A DNA stretch of 21,903 nt from a virus. The stretch spans positions 1-21,903 of IMG/VR virus record IMGVR_UViG_3300034283_002167; one strand, 5' to 3'. Numbering within the stretch: position 1 is the first letter of the stretch; each line of letters starts with the position of its first letter. Of this stretch, positions 19,605 to 21,903 are shown in pieces. The translations under genes and the position numbers were made by a program. Below the pieces are notes generated by a model. That model was not told the DNA's origin and searched no databases. It worked only from the letters and a program-made list of their open reading frames with translations.

Positions 19605-21903
19605 ATGAGAGAAATTAACAAGATAGCAGAAGGTCTATTTGAGAAAATCCGTGATAGATTCGAGGATGTCAGCTTGGGCGATGATAAAGCCAAGGCCACT
19701 ACAGATCCAGAATCTGCACGCTTTTTCAACTTTGACTATGTGATAGATGACCATGATCATGGTAATATCACCATCAGCCTGATAGATGAAACCAGCTTAA
19801 AAGTCTATTTTAGCAAGAACATCAGCGGTGATCTGGATGACGAACACAAGCAAGAATGGTATAGATTCCTACGTGAACTGCGTGAATTTGCCAAGCGCAA
19901 TCTGCTCAGCTTTGAACCCAGAGATATCACACGCTCAACCCTAAAGCATCGTGATCTACAGCAGGTCAGTAAGTCAGATGATACTTATAGTAGAGACGAT
20001 GTGGTCAGCGAAAGTCTATATGGTACTCGCAGATCAAGTTACGAAAAGAAAGGTCCTGTACGCATCATAGTTCGCCACAGCCAACCTATCCTAGATGAAG
20101 AAAATCGCCGTGCCCGAGCACATCATATCAACAGCATCTACGTTGAAAATCAAGAAGGTGAGCGTTTCAAGATGCCAGTCAAGAGCTTGAAACTAGCCCG
20201 TGCAGTAGCACAGCATTTCAAACAGGGCGGTAACCTACATGATGATCTAGGTCGACATATCTGTGAAATGGCTGTAGAAGCGGCTAAACTTAAACCATTC
20301 TTGAACAAGGTCCGCCACAGAACATTTGAAGACACGCAAACACACGCCATGGTAGAAGCAGCATTTGAATATCATGGCCTATTAAATAACACACTAACTC
20401 GCATGACAGGCAAGAAAGGTTACAAAAAATGCGCAGAACAATTTGTAGCAACATCGACTTCGTACATTCCAGAAGTTGACACCGATGAAATGAAAGAGCG
20501 TTTCGTTAAACGCACATTTGATGAACGTTTAGAGGAAGCATTACCTTTGGTACATAAGGCATATAACATGAAGAAAGAAAATAAATTTGCAGAACAATTT
20601 GAAAGCTGGGCCGACACGGTCAGTGAAGGTACTTGGGCAGTGCCAGACAGTGATGATGAAGTTGGTAAGTTGATCGACGTACTAAATCAACCCTTGCCAG
20701 TGGGAGTAGATGCACAGAACGCTACCAACGCACTGTACGATATCATCGGTGACGACAGACTGTTTGATCGTTTAGGAGAACTGGCTAAATCAGATCCAGA
20801 AGCTGATGCACGTGATCTAGTAGTTGATTGGCTACAGGATAACCTACCACACATCTATCAACAGATCATGAATGAAATCGGTGACCAAGATACACCAGCA
20901 GAACCAGCAGAAGACAATCAAGAAGTAGACGAAGGTAACACTTATGGCTCAAGCAACAGTGGTATAGATGGTGTGGTCTACGAAGAAGACAAAGAAGATT
21001 GCAAATATTGCGGCGGTGATTGTCCACATGATGAAGAACACGCCTGCGATGGTTACCTAGGTGACATTGACGACTTATACAAAGATACAGTAAAAGAAGA
21101 CGAAGAAGATGATGATGGTGGTTTCGAAGCGATCCAATCAGCTATCATACGTAGGATCGCACACAGCCATCATGAACTATTGATGAAACTAGGCCCAGAT
21201 GGTGTATTAGAAGCGGCACGTGAAATCGCCAATTGGACTGCGCCTGTTGAAGAAATTGGCACTAGTGATGTCAGTGGTTGGGTTCGACAAATTGAACAGG
21301 ACGCTGGTATTGAAAGTAAAGAAGTAACAGAGGAACGAGATATTGATGACAACGAAGAAGTTTGTGTTTACTGTGGTGACCCACGCGATGACAAACTTGG
21401 CTGCTGCGAAGAAAATCATTTTATCTCAAAGAAAGAATATGACCAAGACAATGAAGTAAACGAAGCCAAAGACAAAGTCTCATATGATCCAAAAACAGGC
21501 AAATTAACAGGCTGGGAACACGAAGGTGATTGGAAAAAACAAACTAAGAAGAAAGATCCTGTTGGTAAGATCCATCACATGAGCGATGTTGCCCGCAGAC
21601 GAACAGAAAAGATGGCTAAAGATGAGACACTAGAAGAGGCATTTGAACGTGCATTAAACGAAGCGGCTATTAACGTAGGCGATAAAGTTAAATGCCCAGA
21701 TGGCAAAGAAGGCACAGTTACAGGTGATGCAGATGGTTATTATCACGTAACAGGTGATGATGGCAAAACATACTCATATAGAATACAAGAAATTAAACCC
21801 ATTGATGAAGAAATTACCATGCCAGACAATCCTGATTATAGTCCATACGATAAACCAACTTTCCAACGCAAAGTGCCTGTGGGTTGTCCTGGAGTGATGC
21901 CTT
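19605..21903 (+). CDS. Giant modular structural-cluster protein with CxxC clusters (C-terminus outside window)
   Basis: I translated this frame by hand: it is open for 766 codons from the ATG at 19605 to the window edge without a stop. The N-terminal about 300 residues look folded (FFNFDYVIDDHDHGNITISL near 42; a GPVRIIVRHSQPILDEENRR segment near 150; NSIYVENQEGERFKMPVKSL near 178). I recall the VxxxHSxPxxxE...I(Y/F)VEN.EGERFK pattern from unannotated marine phage proteins. An acidic region then leads to two cysteine clusters: C466, C469, C473, H475, H479, C481, and C587, C590, C600, C601 with H605. The last complete module (VGDKVKCPDGKEGTVTGDAD, near 688) looks like a small KOW/SH3-type barrel. 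Function unknown; probably virion-associated from its late promoter and place after gene 17. Confidence 0.75.
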   Translation, partial: MREINKIAEGLFEKIRDRFEDVSLGDDKAKATTDPESARFFNFDYVIDDHDHGNITISLIDETSLKVYFSKNISGDLDDEHKQEWYRFLRELREFAKRNLLSFEPRDITRSTLKHRDLQQVSKSDDTYSRDDVVSESLYGTRRSSYEKKGPVRIIVRHSQPILDEENRRARAHHINSIYVENQEGERFKMPVKSLKLARAVAQHFKQGGNLHDDLGRHICEMAVEAAKLKPFLNKVRHRTFEDTQTHAMVEAAFEYHGLLNNTLTRMTGKKGYKKCAEQFVATSTSYIPEVDTDEMKERFVKRTFDERLEEALPLVHKAYNMKKENKFAEQFESWADTVSEGTWAVPDSDDEVGKLIDVLNQPLPVGVDAQNATNALYDIIGDDRLFDRLGELAKSDPEADARDLVVDWLQDNLPHIYQQIMNEIGDQDTPAEPAEDNQEVDEGNTYGSSNSGIDGVVYEEDKEDCKYCGGDCPHDEEHACDGYLGDIDDLYKDTVKEDEEDDDGGFEAIQSAIIRRIAHSHHELLMKLGPDGVLEAAREIANWTAPVEEIGTSDVSGWVRQIEQDAGIESKEVTEERDIDDNEEVCVYCGDPRDDKLGCCEENHFISKKEYDQDNEVNEAKDKVSYDPKTGKLTGWEHEGDWKKQTKKKDPVGKIHHMSDVARRRTEKMAKDETLEEAFERALNEAAINVGDKVKCPDGKEGTVTGDADGYYHVTGDDGKTYSYRIQEIKPIDEEITMPDNPDYSPYDKPTFQRKVPVGCPGVMP

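Noticed and set aside
1-21903. tRNA genes, CRISPR arrays, insertion sequences, attachment sites
   Set aside because: I looked for cloverleaf-like spacing, regular repeats, transposase frames and integrase motifs and saw none. Nearly all the window is coding and no gap exceeds about 120 nt.

Overview
The window reads as part of the genome of a T4-like (contractile-tailed) bacteriophage, probably of the marine/aquatic branch. Structural genes recognisable by protein pattern are the tail sheath (gp18), tail tube (gp19), neck proteins (gp13, a probable gp14), tail-completion protein (gp15), head-completion protein (gp4) and both terminase subunits (gp16, gp17). T4-type late promoter octamers (TATAAATA and close variants) sit in front of most of these genes, so the phage probably encodes a gp55-like late sigma factor. 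The host cannot be named from this window. No tRNA, CRISPR array, insertion sequence or integrase is visible, and coding density is very high.

Layout. (1) 1-2233, minus strand: gene 15 (cut by the window edge) and a gene-14-like neck protein with a long beta-rich extension. (2) 2234-4485, plus strand: four small genes of unknown function and a 397-aa unknown, headed by three near-consensus sigma70 promoters, so probably an early-expressed island. (3) 4486-5476: gene 13 behind a hairpin that buries its ribosome-binding site and holds a late promoter in its loop. (4) 5489-6519: a dNMP kinase with its own sigma70-like promoter, converging on and overlapping an HNH-type zinc protein. (5) 6592-11763: sheath, tube and a second protein that may have the tube fold, with a hairpin and a good intrinsic terminator between them. 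(6) 11773-13207: a 171-aa unknown, gene 4 and gene 16, packed end to end. (7) 13250-17986: a 200-aa unknown, a 1071-aa modular acidic/lysine-rich protein with EF-hand-like loops and a cysteine cluster, and three small genes. (8) 18023-21903: gene 17 (large terminase), then a very large modular unknown that runs off the window.

How the parts work together. The window holds most of the tail-tube, sheath and neck pathway plus the DNA-packaging motor, but the order is shuffled relative to T4 and the 14-15 block is inverted relative to 13. The most interesting content is regulatory. Two start regions (genes 13 and 16) look built so that read-through RNA hides the start site while late-promoter RNA exposes it. 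Several late promoters lie exactly 5 nt from the ATG, which predicts leaderless late mRNAs. One sigma70 promoter likewise predicts a leaderless early mRNA. Gene identities rest on my recall of protein families and reading of motifs; no database search was possible.
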